Shown here piece after piece: positions 1-7,367 of a stretch of DNA of 64,000 bases (positions within the stretch are counted from its first letter, which is position 1; every line of letters starts with the position of its first letter). The notes below the pieces were generated by a model that did no database searches, was not told the DNA's origin, and saw only the letters and a list, made by a program, of their open reading frames with translations. Source of the stretch: CADEED01 sp035765415. GTDB taxonomy: Bacteria; Pseudomonadota; Gammaproteobacteria; Steroidobacterales; Steroidobacteraceae. The stretch is from contig DASTXR010000133.1 in the NCBI GenBank assembly GCA_035765415.1, positions 76,953 to 140,952 of the forward strand, given 5' to 3'. The position numbers were made by a program, and so were the translations under genes.

Positions 1-1
1 C

Positions 2-487
2 ATCGATCTCCGGCGGTCCGCAGCGCAAGCCGTGGACACCGTGCGAGGCATGATGGAGGAGCGCGGTCATCAACTGGATCTCCTGCTGCCGGAGACGCCG
101 GTCATGATCGCAGGCGATGAAACGAGGCTTCAGCAGATCATTGGAAATCTGCTGTCTAACGCGGCGCGTTATACGCCGCGGGGCGGGCGAGTCAGTCTCT
201 CGCTGACCGCTGAAGGCTCAGAAGCGGTGATGAGGATCTCGGACAATGGCATTGGCATTCCCCCTCACCAGCTCGCCAGCATTTTCGATCTCTTCACGCA
301 GGCACACGCCGACTACTCCGAATCGCAAGCGGGGCTGGGTATCGGGCTGACTCTGGCGCGCGAGCTCATCACGCTGCACGGTGGAACGATTCAGGCGTTG
401 AGCGAGGGAGTCGGCAAGGGGAGCGAATTTACGGCGCGATTCCCGCTCGAGTCACAGGGCGGGCCGCAAAGACGGAGCGTTGGCTGA
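2..487 (+). CDS. Sensor histidine kinase, C-terminal part (5' end outside window)
   Basis: This open frame runs in from the left edge and holds the catalytic ATPase half of a two-component histidine kinase. The N box (NLLSNAARYTP), the G1 box (DNGIGIP), an F box (IFDLFTQ) and the G2 box (GLGIGLTLAR) appear in the usual order, followed by a GGTI turn and the typical GSEFTARFPL end. Before the N box is a stretch resembling the linker after a dimerisation/phosphoacceptor helix. The sensor and the phosphoacceptor His lie outside the window. No receiver domain follows: the protein stops after a short basic tail, 3 bases before the tRNA-His CCA end, which is on the other strand. The family call is sure; the signal is unknown. 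Confidence 0.88.
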   Translation: MDLRRSAAQAVDTVRGMMEERGHQLDLLLPETPVMIAGDETRLQQIIGNLLSNAARYTPRGGRVSLSLTAEGSEAVMRISDNGIGIPPHQLASIFDLFTQAHADYSESQAGLGIGLTLARELITLHGGTIQALSEGVGKGSEFTARFPLESQGGPQRRSVG

Positions 488-490
488 AAA

Positions 491-567
491 TGGGGTGGCC
501 GATGGGACTCGAACCCACGACAGCCGAGATCACAACCCGGGGCTCTACCAACTGAGCTACGGCCACC
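491..567 (-). tRNA. tRNA-His (anticodon GTG)
   Basis: Read on the minus strand this folds as a full cloverleaf: acceptor GTGGCCG with CGGCCAC, a D arm with AGCTCAGTTGGTAGAGC, an anticodon loop TTGTGAT and a T arm with GGTTCGAGTCC. The 3' CCA is encoded (491-493). Discriminator C at 494 and an extra G at 567 give the G-1:C73 pair that marks tRNA-His, confirming the anticodon identity. It is the last gene of a three-tRNA transcript. Confidence 0.97.
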
Positions 568-598
568 ATCGTCAAAAAATCTCATCTGAACGTTCAGT

Positions 599-675
599 TG
601 GCGCGCCCGGCAGGAGTCGAACCTGCGACCACCGGCTTAGAAGGCCGGTGCTCTATCCAACTGAGCTACGGGCGC
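599..675 (-). tRNA. tRNA-Arg (anticodon TCT)
   Basis: Minus-strand cloverleaf of 77 bases. Acceptor GCGCCCG pairs with CGGGCGC, the D arm has AGCTCAGTTGGATAGAGC, the anticodon loop is CTTCTAA giving TCT (reads AGA/AGG), and the T arm contains GGTTCGACTCC. The discriminator is G and the CCA is encoded at 599-601. It is the middle gene of the Pro-Arg-His set. AGA/AGG codons are rare in this GC-rich DNA, so it is probably a low-demand tRNA. Confidence 0.97.
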
Positions 676-719
676 AGCCGGATCGGAAGCGTACCTCAAC
701 GCCCCTGGTCTTCATCGGT

Positions 720-796
720 TGGTCGGGGCAGCAGGATTCGAACCTGCGACCCTCTGCTCCCAAAGCAGATGCGCTACCAGACTGCGCCATGCCCCG
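720..796 (-). tRNA. tRNA-Pro (anticodon TGG)
   Basis: Minus-strand cloverleaf of 77 bases with acceptor CGGGGCA/TGCCCCG, D arm GGCGCAGTCTGGTAGCGC, anticodon loop TTTGGGA (TGG), T arm GGTTCGAATCC, discriminator A and encoded CCA (720-722). It is the first gene of the tRNA transcript, about 60 bases downstream of the predicted transcription start. Confidence 0.97.
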
Positions 797-821
797 CGCC
801 CCGATCAATCTAATCAGACCT

Positions 822-843
822 GAAGACCCCGCCGCAGGTCTTC
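822..843 (-). other. Hairpin in the leader of the tRNA transcript
   Basis: GAAGACC and GGTCTTC form a perfect 7-bp stem around an 8-base loop, between the promoter and tRNA-Pro. There is no T run after it, so it is not a classical terminator. It could guide 5' processing of the pre-tRNA or be a leftover cysS 3' structure. The structure is certain, the function is not. Confidence 0.45.
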
Positions 844-863
844 CCGCGACTACGGGGGCGCGA

Positions 864-892
864 ATGATACGGAGGCCCTCCCGACCGGTCAA
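864..892 (-). promoter_or_regulatory. Sigma70 promoter of the tRNA-Pro-Arg-His operon
   Basis: On the minus strand TTGACC (892-887) and TATCAT (869-864) are separated by exactly 17 bases. The bases after the -10 are nearly all G/C (TCGCGCCCCCG), the discriminator type found at stringently controlled stable-RNA promoters. It lies between the cysS stop and tRNA-Pro, facing the tRNAs. It is the best-formed -35/-10 pair seen in the window. Confidence 0.8.
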
Positions 893-922
893 TCAAAGCG
901 GGCATGACGCCCGTGCCCGGGG

Positions 923-2359
923 TTACCGGCGGCGCCAGGCGGTGATCCCGCCCGGCTTGTCTTCGAGGATGACGCCCGCCGCGGTCAGCACATCGCGGAT
1001 GCGGTCCGACTCCGCCCAGTTTTTCGCCTTGCGCGCATCGAGGCGCGCGGCGATCTGGGCATCGACCTCCGCGTCGCTGAGTCCCGGCAGTTTCGGCGCG
1101 CCGTCCGCCGCTTCACTGGCGCCCGCACTTGCGGAGCTGCGCAGGAATTTGCCGGGATCTTCGCCGAGGAACCCGAGCACGCCGCCGAGCCCCCGCAATT
1201 CCGACGCCAGTTGTTTGGCCCGGGCGCTCTCACCGTTCGCGGTGCGTTCGGTGTTGAGCTCGCGCGCCAGTCCCTGCAACACGGCGATCGCTTCGGGAGT
1301 GTTGAAATCGTCGTTCATGGCGGCGGCGAATTCGCCGGTGGCGCCAGTCGAAGTGTAGAGATCGCCGCCGTACGACGGCATGTCGCGCAGCGCCATGTAC
1401 AGCCGCGTGAGCGCCGCCTCCGACTGCTCGAGCTGCGACGGCGAATAATTCATCGGCCCGCGGTAGTGGCTGGACAGCAGGAAGAACCGCAGCACTTCGG
1501 GATGTTTGATCTTCGCCAGCACTTCACGCGTGGTGAAGAAATTGCCGAGCGACTTCGACATCTTTTCGTTGTCGATGTTGAGAAACCCGTTGTGCATCCA
1601 GATCTCGGCGAACCTGCCATGCGTGGCGCCGCAGGTCTGCGCGATCTCGTTCTCGTGGTGCGGGAACTTGAGGTCGAGCCCGCCACCGTGAATGTCGAAG
1701 TGTTCGCCGAGCTCCTTCGTGGACATGGCGGAGCATTCGATGTGCCAGCCCGGGCGCCCCGCGCCCCACGGCGAGGGCCACGCGGGCTCCCCCGGCTTCG
1801 CGGACTTCCACAACACGAAATCGAGCGGGTCGCGCTTGGCGGTGTCCACTTCCACGCGCGAGCCGGCGCGCAGGTCATCGAGTTTCTTGCCCGACAGCTT
1901 TCCGTACGGCGCAAACTTGTGCACGTCGTACATCACGTCGCCGTTGGGCGCCTGGTAGGCGTAGCCGTTGGTGATGAGCTGGCCGATCATGGCCAGCATC
2001 TCGGCGATGTAATCGGAGGCCTTGGGCTCCCTCTCCGGACGCATGCATCCCAACTTGTCGAGATCCTCGTGCATGGCCGCGATGTACTTCGCCGCATGCA
2101 CGTGCCACTCGACGCCGGATTCCCGGGCGCGATTGATGATCTTGTCGTCGACGTCGGTGATGTTGCGCACGTAGGTGACGCGGAGGCCGCGATGCCGCAG
2201 GTAGCGGCTCACCATGTCGAACACCACCAGCATGCGGGCATTGCCCACGTGGAAGTAGTCATAGACCGTGATGCCGCAGCTGTACATGCGCACGTGGCCG
2301 GGCTCGACGGGCTTGAGCTCCTGCTTCTCGCCCGTGAGGGAGTTGTGGATGCGGATCAT
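923..2359 (-). CDS. cysS: Cysteinyl-tRNA synthetase
   Basis: Class I synthetase of 478 residues that charges tRNA-Cys. The zinc/cysteine site is visible as Cys28 in YSCGITVYD, a second Cys in WHIECSAMS and the HHENE motif. HVGN (37-40) is the HIGH signature and KMSKSLGN the KMSKS loop. Downstream is the DALR-type anticodon region. The start is ATG at 2359, which overlaps the gltX stop as ATGA, so translation of the two synthetases is probably coupled. Length and motifs are normal for the family. Confidence 0.97.
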   Translation of the reverse strand: MIRIHNSLTGEKQELKPVEPGHVRMYSCGITVYDYFHVGNARMLVVFDMVSRYLRHRGLRVTYVRNITDVDDKIINRARESGVEWHVHAAKYIAAMHEDLDKLGCMRPEREPKASDYIAEMLAMIGQLITNGYAYQAPNGDVMYDVHKFAPYGKLSGKKLDDLRAGSRVEVDTAKRDPLDFVLWKSAKPGEPAWPSPWGAGRPGWHIECSAMSTKELGEHFDIHGGGLDLKFPHHENEIAQTCGATHGRFAEIWMHNGFLNIDNEKMSKSLGNFFTTREVLAKIKHPEVLRFFLLSSHYRGPMNYSPSQLEQSEAALTRLYMALRDMPSYGGDLYTSTGATGEFAAAMNDDFNTPEAIAVLQGLARELNTERTANGESARAKQLASELRGLGGVLGFLGEDPGKFLRSSASAGASEAADGAPKLPGLSDAEVDAQIAARLDARKAKNWAESDRIRDVLTAAGVILEDKPGGITAWRRR

Positions 2360-3762
2360 GCGGCGAATCTGCTCAGGCGGTCGTGAATGGTGGAGTCGGG
2401 CATGGCATGCAGCAGCGGCGCGAGCTCCGGTCCTTCGGGCGAGCCCGTGAGCGCGAGGCGCAGCGGCTTCCAGAGCGCCTGGCCCTTGGCGCCGGTGGCC
2501 GCCTTCACCGCGTTGACGATGGCGTCGAGTTTGCCGCCCGCGGCGGCGGCATCGGCCGCCGCGCGGAAGAACTGCGGGCCGGCCTCGCGCACGCGGGCCA
2601 GCGAGGCGTCGTCGAGCGGCGGCGCCGCGCCGAACACCACGTCGCGCCAGCGCGCGACGTCGGAAGGCAGCAGCACGTTGGGACGGATGGCCGCGATGAA
2701 AGCGCGGCGCCGCTCGGCGTCGATGTCGCCCGGCGTCTCGGCTGCCAGCCAGCGCTCGCTCTCTTCGAGCGGCATGTGGTGCGCGACTTCGCGCTGCCAG
2801 ACATTGAGCTGCGACTCCTCGAACCGCGCCGGCGCGCGCCCGAGATGCTTGACGGCGAAAGCGCGCGCCATTCCTTCGAGCGTCAGCACGCCATTTTCGC
2901 TGCTCGAATGCCCGAGCCGGAACAGATGGTTCGTGAGCGCCACGGGTAGATAGCCGCGCTCGCGGAACTCGCGCACGCTGGTGGCGCCGTGGCGCTTGGA
3001 AAGCGGCGAGCCGTCGGCCCCGACCAGCAGCGACAGGTGTCCGTAGGTCGGCGCGCGCAAGCCCAGCGCCTCGAGCACCAGCAGCTGGCGCGGCGTGTTG
3101 GTGAGATGGTCTTCGCCGCGCAGCACGTGCGTGATGCCCATCTCCGCGTCGTCGATGGCGTTGCTGAAGAAGAAAGCCGCGCTGCCGTCGGCGCGCCGCA
3201 GGATGAAATCGCCGATGTCGTCGGTGGCGAAGCTCTGGGCTCCATGCACCATGTCATCGAACACCACGCGCCGCCCGGTGGGCACACGGAATCGCGTCGT
3301 CGGCGAGATGCCCTGCGCGCTCTTGCGCACTCTCGCCTCGGGAGACAACTCCCGGCACGTGCCGGCATAACGCGGCGGACGGCCGGCCGCGAGCTGCGCC
3401 TTGCGCGAGAGATCCAGCTCGAGCGGCGTGCAGTAACAGGGGTATGTGAGCCCGCTCGCATCGAGCGTGGCCGAGTGGCGCGCGTAGATCTGGCCGCGGC
3501 GCGACTGCCGGTATTCCTCGCCCGCGGGCGCGCGGCCCGGGCCCGCATCCCACTGCAGCCCCATCCACTGGAGGTCTTCCATGAGCGCGCCCGTGTAGGA
3601 CTCCTTGCTACGTTCGGTGTCCGTGTCCTCGATGCGCAGAACGAAACGCCCGCCGTGATGGCGCGCGAACAGCCAGCTGAACAACGCGGTGCGCGCGTTT
3701 CCGAGGTGCAGCTCGCCCGTGGGGCTGGGGGCGAAGCGCGTGGTAATGGGGCCGTGTGACAC
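2356..3762 (-). CDS. gltX: Glutamyl-tRNA synthetase
   Basis: Class I synthetase. FAPSPTGELHLGN near the N-terminus carries the HIGH motif (HLGN, residues 19-22), a Cys pair in CYCTPLEL resembles the zinc site of bacterial GluRS, and PLSKRHG is the KMSKS loop. The frame stays open upstream to 3960, but the extra 66 codons are arginine-rich and not family-like. GTG at 3762 gives 468 residues, the usual length, and keeps clear of the divergent cyclophilin gene. There is no clear Shine-Dalgarno; a TACAAT box ends 6 bases before this GTG, suggesting a leaderless message. It overlaps cysS by 4 bases. Confidence 0.95.
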   Translation of the reverse strand: MSHGPITTRFAPSPTGELHLGNARTALFSWLFARHHGGRFVLRIEDTDTERSKESYTGALMEDLQWMGLQWDAGPGRAPAGEEYRQSRRGQIYARHSATLDASGLTYPCYCTPLELDLSRKAQLAAGRPPRYAGTCRELSPEARVRKSAQGISPTTRFRVPTGRRVVFDDMVHGAQSFATDDIGDFILRRADGSAAFFFSNAIDDAEMGITHVLRGEDHLTNTPRQLLVLEALGLRAPTYGHLSLLVGADGSPLSKRHGATSVREFRERGYLPVALTNHLFRLGHSSSENGVLTLEGMARAFAVKHLGRAPARFEESQLNVWQREVAHHMPLEESERWLAAETPGDIDAERRRAFIAAIRPNVLLPSDVARWRDVVFGAAPPLDDASLARVREAGPQFFRAAADAAAAGGKLDAIVNAVKAATGAKGQALWKPLRLALTGSPEGPELAPLLHAMPDSTIHDRLSRFAA

Positions 3763-3768
3763 CGCGGG

Positions 3769-3774
3769 ATTGTA
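3769..3774 (-). promoter_or_regulatory. Putative -10 box of gltX-cysS
   Basis: TACAAT on the minus strand, then CCCGCG and the GTG start of gltX. The usual 6-7 base distance from -10 to the transcription start would put +1 on or beside the start codon. No good -35 is visible. Confidence 0.45.
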
Positions 3775-3803
3775 GGGAAACCGACGGCACACCGCAGCTT
3801 CGG

Positions 3804-3809
3804 TAGAAT
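3804..3809 (+). promoter_or_regulatory. Putative -10 box of the cyclophilin-lpxH operon
   Basis: TAGAAT followed by eight G/C-rich bases and then the ATG at 3818. With the gltX box it forms a compact divergent promoter region of about 55 bases. No clear -35 is seen. Confidence 0.45.
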
Positions 3810-3817
3810 CGCCGGCC

Positions 3818-4570
3818 ATGAAAAAGCCACTCCTGCTGTCCGCCCTCCTCGGGCTCGCCCTGTCGTTCCAGGTCCAGGCCGCCAATATCGAGCGCGTGCG
3901 CGTGACCACCAACTTCGGCGCCTTCGTCGTCGAAATGCAGCGCGATCGAGCGCCACTCACCGTGGAAAACTTCCTGTTCTATGTGAAGTCCGGCTATTAC
4001 ACGAACACGCTGTTCCATCGCGTCATCTCGGGCTTCGTGATCCAGGGCGGCGGAGTCGGACCCGACTACAAGGCGAAGCCCACGCAGAAGCCGATTTCCA
4101 ACGAGGCCGGTAACGGCCTGAAGAACCTGCGCGGCACGGTGGGCCTCGCGCGCGCCAGCGGCCCGCACTCCGGCGACTGCCAGTTCTACGTCAACGTCGC
4201 CGACAACGCCGATCTCGATCCGCTGCCGACGCGCTGGGGATATGCGGTGTTCGGCAAGGTCATCGAAGGCATGGAGGTGGTGGACCGCATCAGCGTTTCG
4301 CCCACGGGCAGCGCAGGGCCGTTCAAGCAGGACGCGCCGCTCCAGGCCGTGATCATCCAGAAGGTCGAGCTCATGACCGAAGGGTCCGCAGCGTCGACGG
4401 CCGCGCCGCCAGCGGCTGCGCCACCGGCGACATCGCCGACGTCACCGACGTCACCGACGCCACCGGCATCGCCCGCGGACGCCCCGCCGCCCGGCAATCC
4501 CGCGACGCCGGCAACGCCTCCGGTAACTCCTCCGGCGGAACCTGCCAGCGGAGCGCCGCCGCCGAAGTGA
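3818..4570 (+). CDS. ppiA: Periplasmic cyclophilin-type peptidyl-prolyl isomerase with Pro/Ala/Thr tail
   Basis: A classical signal peptide (Lys-Lys start, hydrophobic core, VQA cleavage site about residue 21) is followed by a cyclophilin domain to about residue 187. Family motifs include LFHRVISGFVIQGG, the catalytic region around Phe-His-Arg, SGDCQFYVN and WGYAVFGKV. It should assist proline isomerisation of exported proteins. Unlike the usual ~190-residue form, it has a further ~60 residues of Pro/Ala/Thr/Ser low complexity, partly encoded by tandem CGACGTCAC-like units near 4439-4461. The stop overlaps the lpxH GTG start as GTGA. Confidence 0.92.
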   Translation: MKKPLLLSALLGLALSFQVQAANIERVRVTTNFGAFVVEMQRDRAPLTVENFLFYVKSGYYTNTLFHRVISGFVIQGGGVGPDYKAKPTQKPISNEAGNGLKNLRGTVGLARASGPHSGDCQFYVNVADNADLDPLPTRWGYAVFGKVIEGMEVVDRISVSPTGSAGPFKQDAPLQAVIIQKVELMTEGSAASTAAPPAAAPPATSPTSPTSPTPPASPADAPPPGNPATPATPPVTPPAEPASGAPPPK

Positions 4571-5301
4571 GCGTCGCGCGCCACAGCCTGTTCGCGTCCG
4601 ATCTGCACCTCGACAGCGAGGCTCCCTGGGCCATCGATGCCTTCCTCGCCTTCCTCGACGGGCCGGCGCGCGCCGCCGAAGCGCTCTACCTGCTGGGCGA
4701 CCTGTTCGAGGTCTGGGTGGGCGATGACGACGACAATGCCGACAATACCCGCGCCTGCGCCGGTCTCGCGCGCCTGACGCAGAGCGGCGTCGCGGTCTAC
4801 GTGCTGCATGGCAACCGCGATTTCCTGCTGGGTGAAACTTTCGCCCGGCGCACCGGCGTCAAACTACTGCCGGACCCGGTGATGTTCGACCTGTACGGAG
4901 TGCCCACGCTGCTCAGTCATGGCGACGTGTTCTGCACCGAGGATCCCGCCTACCAGGAGTTGCGCAGCATCGTGCGGCGGCCCGGCTGGCAGCGACGTTT
5001 TCTCTCGCTGCCACTCCCGGCGCGCCGGGCGCTCGCGAGCGCCGCGCGCGCCGGCAGCAAGGCGCATACGCAGCGAACCATTCCCACGATCATGGACGTG
5101 AACCCCGAGGCCGTGACGCGGGCCATGCGCGCCACGGGTGCGCGACGCCTGATTCACGGACACACCCACCGCCCCGCCGTGCATCCATTCGTGATCGACG
5201 GAGTGTCCGCGGAACGCGTGGTCCTGGCGCCGTGGTACGAAGCCGCGAGCTGCGTCGGAGTCAGCGCCGAGGGCGTGCGCGAGATCCCGTTGCCGCGGTG
5301 A
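4567..5301 (+). CDS. lpxH: UDP-2,3-diacylglucosamine hydrolase
   Basis: Calcineurin-like metallophosphoesterase of 244 residues that releases lipid X in lipid A synthesis at the inner membrane. The two-metal site is seen as SDLHL, GDLFEVWVGDD, HGNRDF, LSHGD and HGHTHRP. Start is GTG at 4567, overlapping the ppiA stop (GTGA). The ppiA-lpxH order is common in gammaproteobacteria. The stop at 5301 lies 6 bases before a palindromic element. Confidence 0.95.
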   Translation: MSVARHSLFASDLHLDSEAPWAIDAFLAFLDGPARAAEALYLLGDLFEVWVGDDDDNADNTRACAGLARLTQSGVAVYVLHGNRDFLLGETFARRTGVKLLPDPVMFDLYGVPTLLSHGDVFCTEDPAYQELRSIVRRPGWQRRFLSLPLPARRALASAARAGSKAHTQRTIPTIMDVNPEAVTRAMRATGARRLIHGHTHRPAVHPFVIDGVSAERVVLAPWYEAASCVGVSAEGVREIPLPR

Positions 5302-5307
5302 GGAAAT

Positions 5308-5456
5308 GGGGACACTCCCCATTTGCTAGCAAAAGGGGCCGGACCTAATCGGTGGAGCGTCAGCGTCGTGCCTCGTACCCGCTTGCAAGGAATCGGAACT
5401 GAGGACCCACCCATTCGAGGCGCGTCCCCTTTTGCTAGCAAATCAGGAATGTCCCC
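5308..5456. repeat. REP-like palindromic element, copy 1
   Basis: A 149-bp unit sits between the converging 3' ends of lpxH and miaE. Two 31-base arms (5308-5338 and 5426-5456) form an inverted repeat matching at 28 of 31 positions. Each arm holds the perfect 12-base palindrome TTTGCTAGCAAA, and the outer ends read GGGGACA/TGTCCCC. The same arm design recurs at 59822-59938. The GGGGAC...GTCCCC ends resemble REP sequences mobilised by single-copy REP-associated (Y1) transposases; none is encoded here. It may also end both convergent transcripts. Confidence 0.85.
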
Positions 5457-5459
5457 GTC

Positions 5460-6095
5460 TCAGGGTGGGCCGGAGTGGAAACGCAGCTCCTTGTCAGCGC
5501 TCGTCGCGAGTTCGGCTTCGCGCGTCGCGATGACTTCGAGCCGCTCGGCGATCTCGGCGGGCTCGAACTCGCGGCCGGCGAAGTCGAGGTACAGCTCGAA
5601 GTGGCGCGCCTCTGAGCGCTCGAGCTGTTCGTACAGATCACGCACCTGCTCGGGCAGCCGCTTCGCCAGCAGGCGGAAACGCTCACAGGAACGGGCTTCG
5701 ATCAGCGCATGCACGATCATGAGGTCGAGCTTGCGCTTGGGCTCGTGCGTGCGGACTAACTTCCGCAGTTCGCTGGCGTAGCGCCCGGGCTTCATGCGCT
5801 GATATGGCACGTCGAGCTTCTTCATGAGCCGCTCGACCTGCTCGAAATGTTTGAGCTCCTCGCGCGCGAGGCGTGACAGGGCGACGCTCAGTGAGCGGTC
5901 TTCCGGGTAGGCGAATATCAGCGCCATGGCCGTGGATGCCGCCTTCTTCTCGCAGTTGGCATGGTCCACGAGCAGCGTCGGCAGGTCGGCCAGCGCCGCG
6001 TCGACCCAGGCGCGCGGCGTCGCGGCCTTGAGAATCGAGCGGTCGGTGGCGCGGTCGAATCGCGCCGCGGCGCGCGCCTCGCGCTTCTCGCTCAC
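5460..6095 (-). CDS. miaE: tRNA-(ms2io6A) hydroxylase
   Basis: A 211-residue non-haem diiron protein of the MiaE family, which hydroxylates the isopentenyl group of ms2i6A37 in tRNAs that read U-initial codons. Ligand-type motifs are visible: DHANCEKKAAS, REELKHFEQV, ALIEARSCERF and SEARHFELY. It is the last gene of a long leftward run. The ATG at 6095 overlaps the stop of the preceding kinase gene as ATGA. The stop is 4 bases from the REP-like element. Confidence 0.93.
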   Translation of the reverse strand: MSEKREARAAARFDRATDRSILKAATPRAWVDAALADLPTLLVDHANCEKKAASTAMALIFAYPEDRSLSVALSRLAREELKHFEQVERLMKKLDVPYQRMKPGRYASELRKLVRTHEPKRKLDLMIVHALIEARSCERFRLLAKRLPEQVRDLYEQLERSEARHFELYLDFAGREFEPAEIAERLEVIATREAELATSADKELRFHSGPP

Positions 6096-7357
6096 GCCAC
6101 GGGCTCCGCGGGAGCGAGCGCGGTGAGCGCATTGAGCGCCGCATCGATCTGCCTCGCGGCTTCGTCGGCGTTCGCGGGACGATCGGCGGCATCCTTGGCC
6201 ATGAGCGTGTCGATGAGCGGCTGCACGACCGCGAGACGCTCCGGCAGGCGCGGAATGGGCGCCTTGGCGTGATGCACGAGAATCGCCATGTGATTCTCCG
6301 CGTCGAAAGGCTTCTTGCCCGTCAGCATCTCGAACAGCATGACGCCGAGCGCGTACAGGTCGCTGCGCGCATCGATCTCCTTGCCATGGCCCTGCTCCGG
6401 GCTCATGTAATGCGGTGTCCCGAAGATCAGCCCCTTGTCGGTGACTTCCATCTTGAGCGCCACGTGTTTGGCGAGCCCGAAGTCGATGAGCGCGATGCTG
6501 CCGTCGTCACGCAGCATGACGTTGCCCGGTTTCAGGTCGCGATGAAAAATGCCGACCTCGTGGATCGCCTGCAACGCGTACGCGAGATCGCGCGCGAAGC
6601 CGAGCGATTGCCGGGCCGTGAGGCCCTCGGACATGCGCTTGCGCAGGTCGCCGCGCGCGAAGTGTTCCATCGCCAGGAACAGGTGGTCGTCGGTGACGCC
6701 GAGGTCGTAGATGCGCACGATGTTCGGATGGAGGATCTCGCGCAGCATCTCGAATTCCTGCAGGAACCTTTCCATCGACTGGTCGACGCCGGTTTCCTTG
6801 CGGATCGCCGGCGTCACCTTGAGCACCACCACGTTGCCGTCGCGGGCGCTCTCGGCCAGGAACAGCTCGGACACCGAACCCTTGGCGATGAGATCGATGC
6901 GCCGGTACTCCTTGAGGCGCGCGCCGGCGAAATCCTGCGACAACTTCGCGCCGGCCGACATGCGCCAGCGGCTCTGCGCCTTGGCCTGCTCGTCGGCGGC
7001 ACGGCGGATCGCATCGTTGAGCTTGGTGTGCTTGATCTTGGTCTTGCCGATGACCTCGAATGCGCCCGTGGCGCGAGCTTCGACCGCATCGGCGGAATCG
7101 TCCTCGGCGGACAGGAAGATGACCGGCGCAAAACCCTCGCGGCCGTGGAAATCCCTGAGCCAGTCGAGCCCCGAGCCGCCTTTCCATTCGTGGTCGAGCA
7201 GCACGGCGCTGTAACCCTGCGCGAGAAAACCCGGCGTCAGCGGACCGCGCACGCGCGGGTTGTAACTAACCAGCTCGATGTCGGGCCAGGCACAGGAGAT
7301 ATGGTGACGCAGCAGCGTGCGGTACCGCGGGTCGTCGTCGATCAGCATCAAGCGCAT
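6092..7357 (-). CDS. Response-regulator receiver fused to a Ser/Thr protein kinase
   Basis: Residues 1-115 form a receiver domain with acidic pocket IDDD (7-9), predicted phosphoacceptor Asp55 in VLLDHEW, and Lys in GKTKI. From about residue 135 to 400 there is a Hanks-type kinase: a glycine loop altered to IAKGSVSEL, the ATP lysine in VVVLKVT, HRDLKPGNVM, IDFGLA and MSPEQ. There is no membrane segment, so it should act in the cytoplasm. The start chosen is MRLMLIDDD at 7357; the frame opens up to 7396, but those codons lie before the receiver's first strand. It follows the glycerate kinase gene by 10 bases and overlaps miaE as ATGA. Confidence 0.9.
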   Translation of the reverse strand: MRLMLIDDDPRYRTLLRHHISCAWPDIELVSYNPRVRGPLTPGFLAQGYSAVLLDHEWKGGSGLDWLRDFHGREGFAPVIFLSAEDDSADAVEARATGAFEVIGKTKIKHTKLNDAIRRAADEQAKAQSRWRMSAGAKLSQDFAGARLKEYRRIDLIAKGSVSELFLAESARDGNVVVLKVTPAIRKETGVDQSMERFLQEFEMLREILHPNIVRIYDLGVTDDHLFLAMEHFARGDLRKRMSEGLTARQSLGFARDLAYALQAIHEVGIFHRDLKPGNVMLRDDGSIALIDFGLAKHVALKMEVTDKGLIFGTPHYMSPEQGHGKEIDARSDLYALGVMLFEMLTGKKPFDAENHMAILVHHAKAPIPRLPERLAVVQPLIDTLMAKDAADRPANADEAARQIDAALNALTALAPAEPVA

Positions 7358-7367
7358 ATCGCGGCGA

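Noticed and set aside
480..1358. 292-codon plus-strand frame across the tRNAs and the cysS 3' end
   Set aside because: Half of it is the complement of three tRNAs, the rest a cysS shadow.
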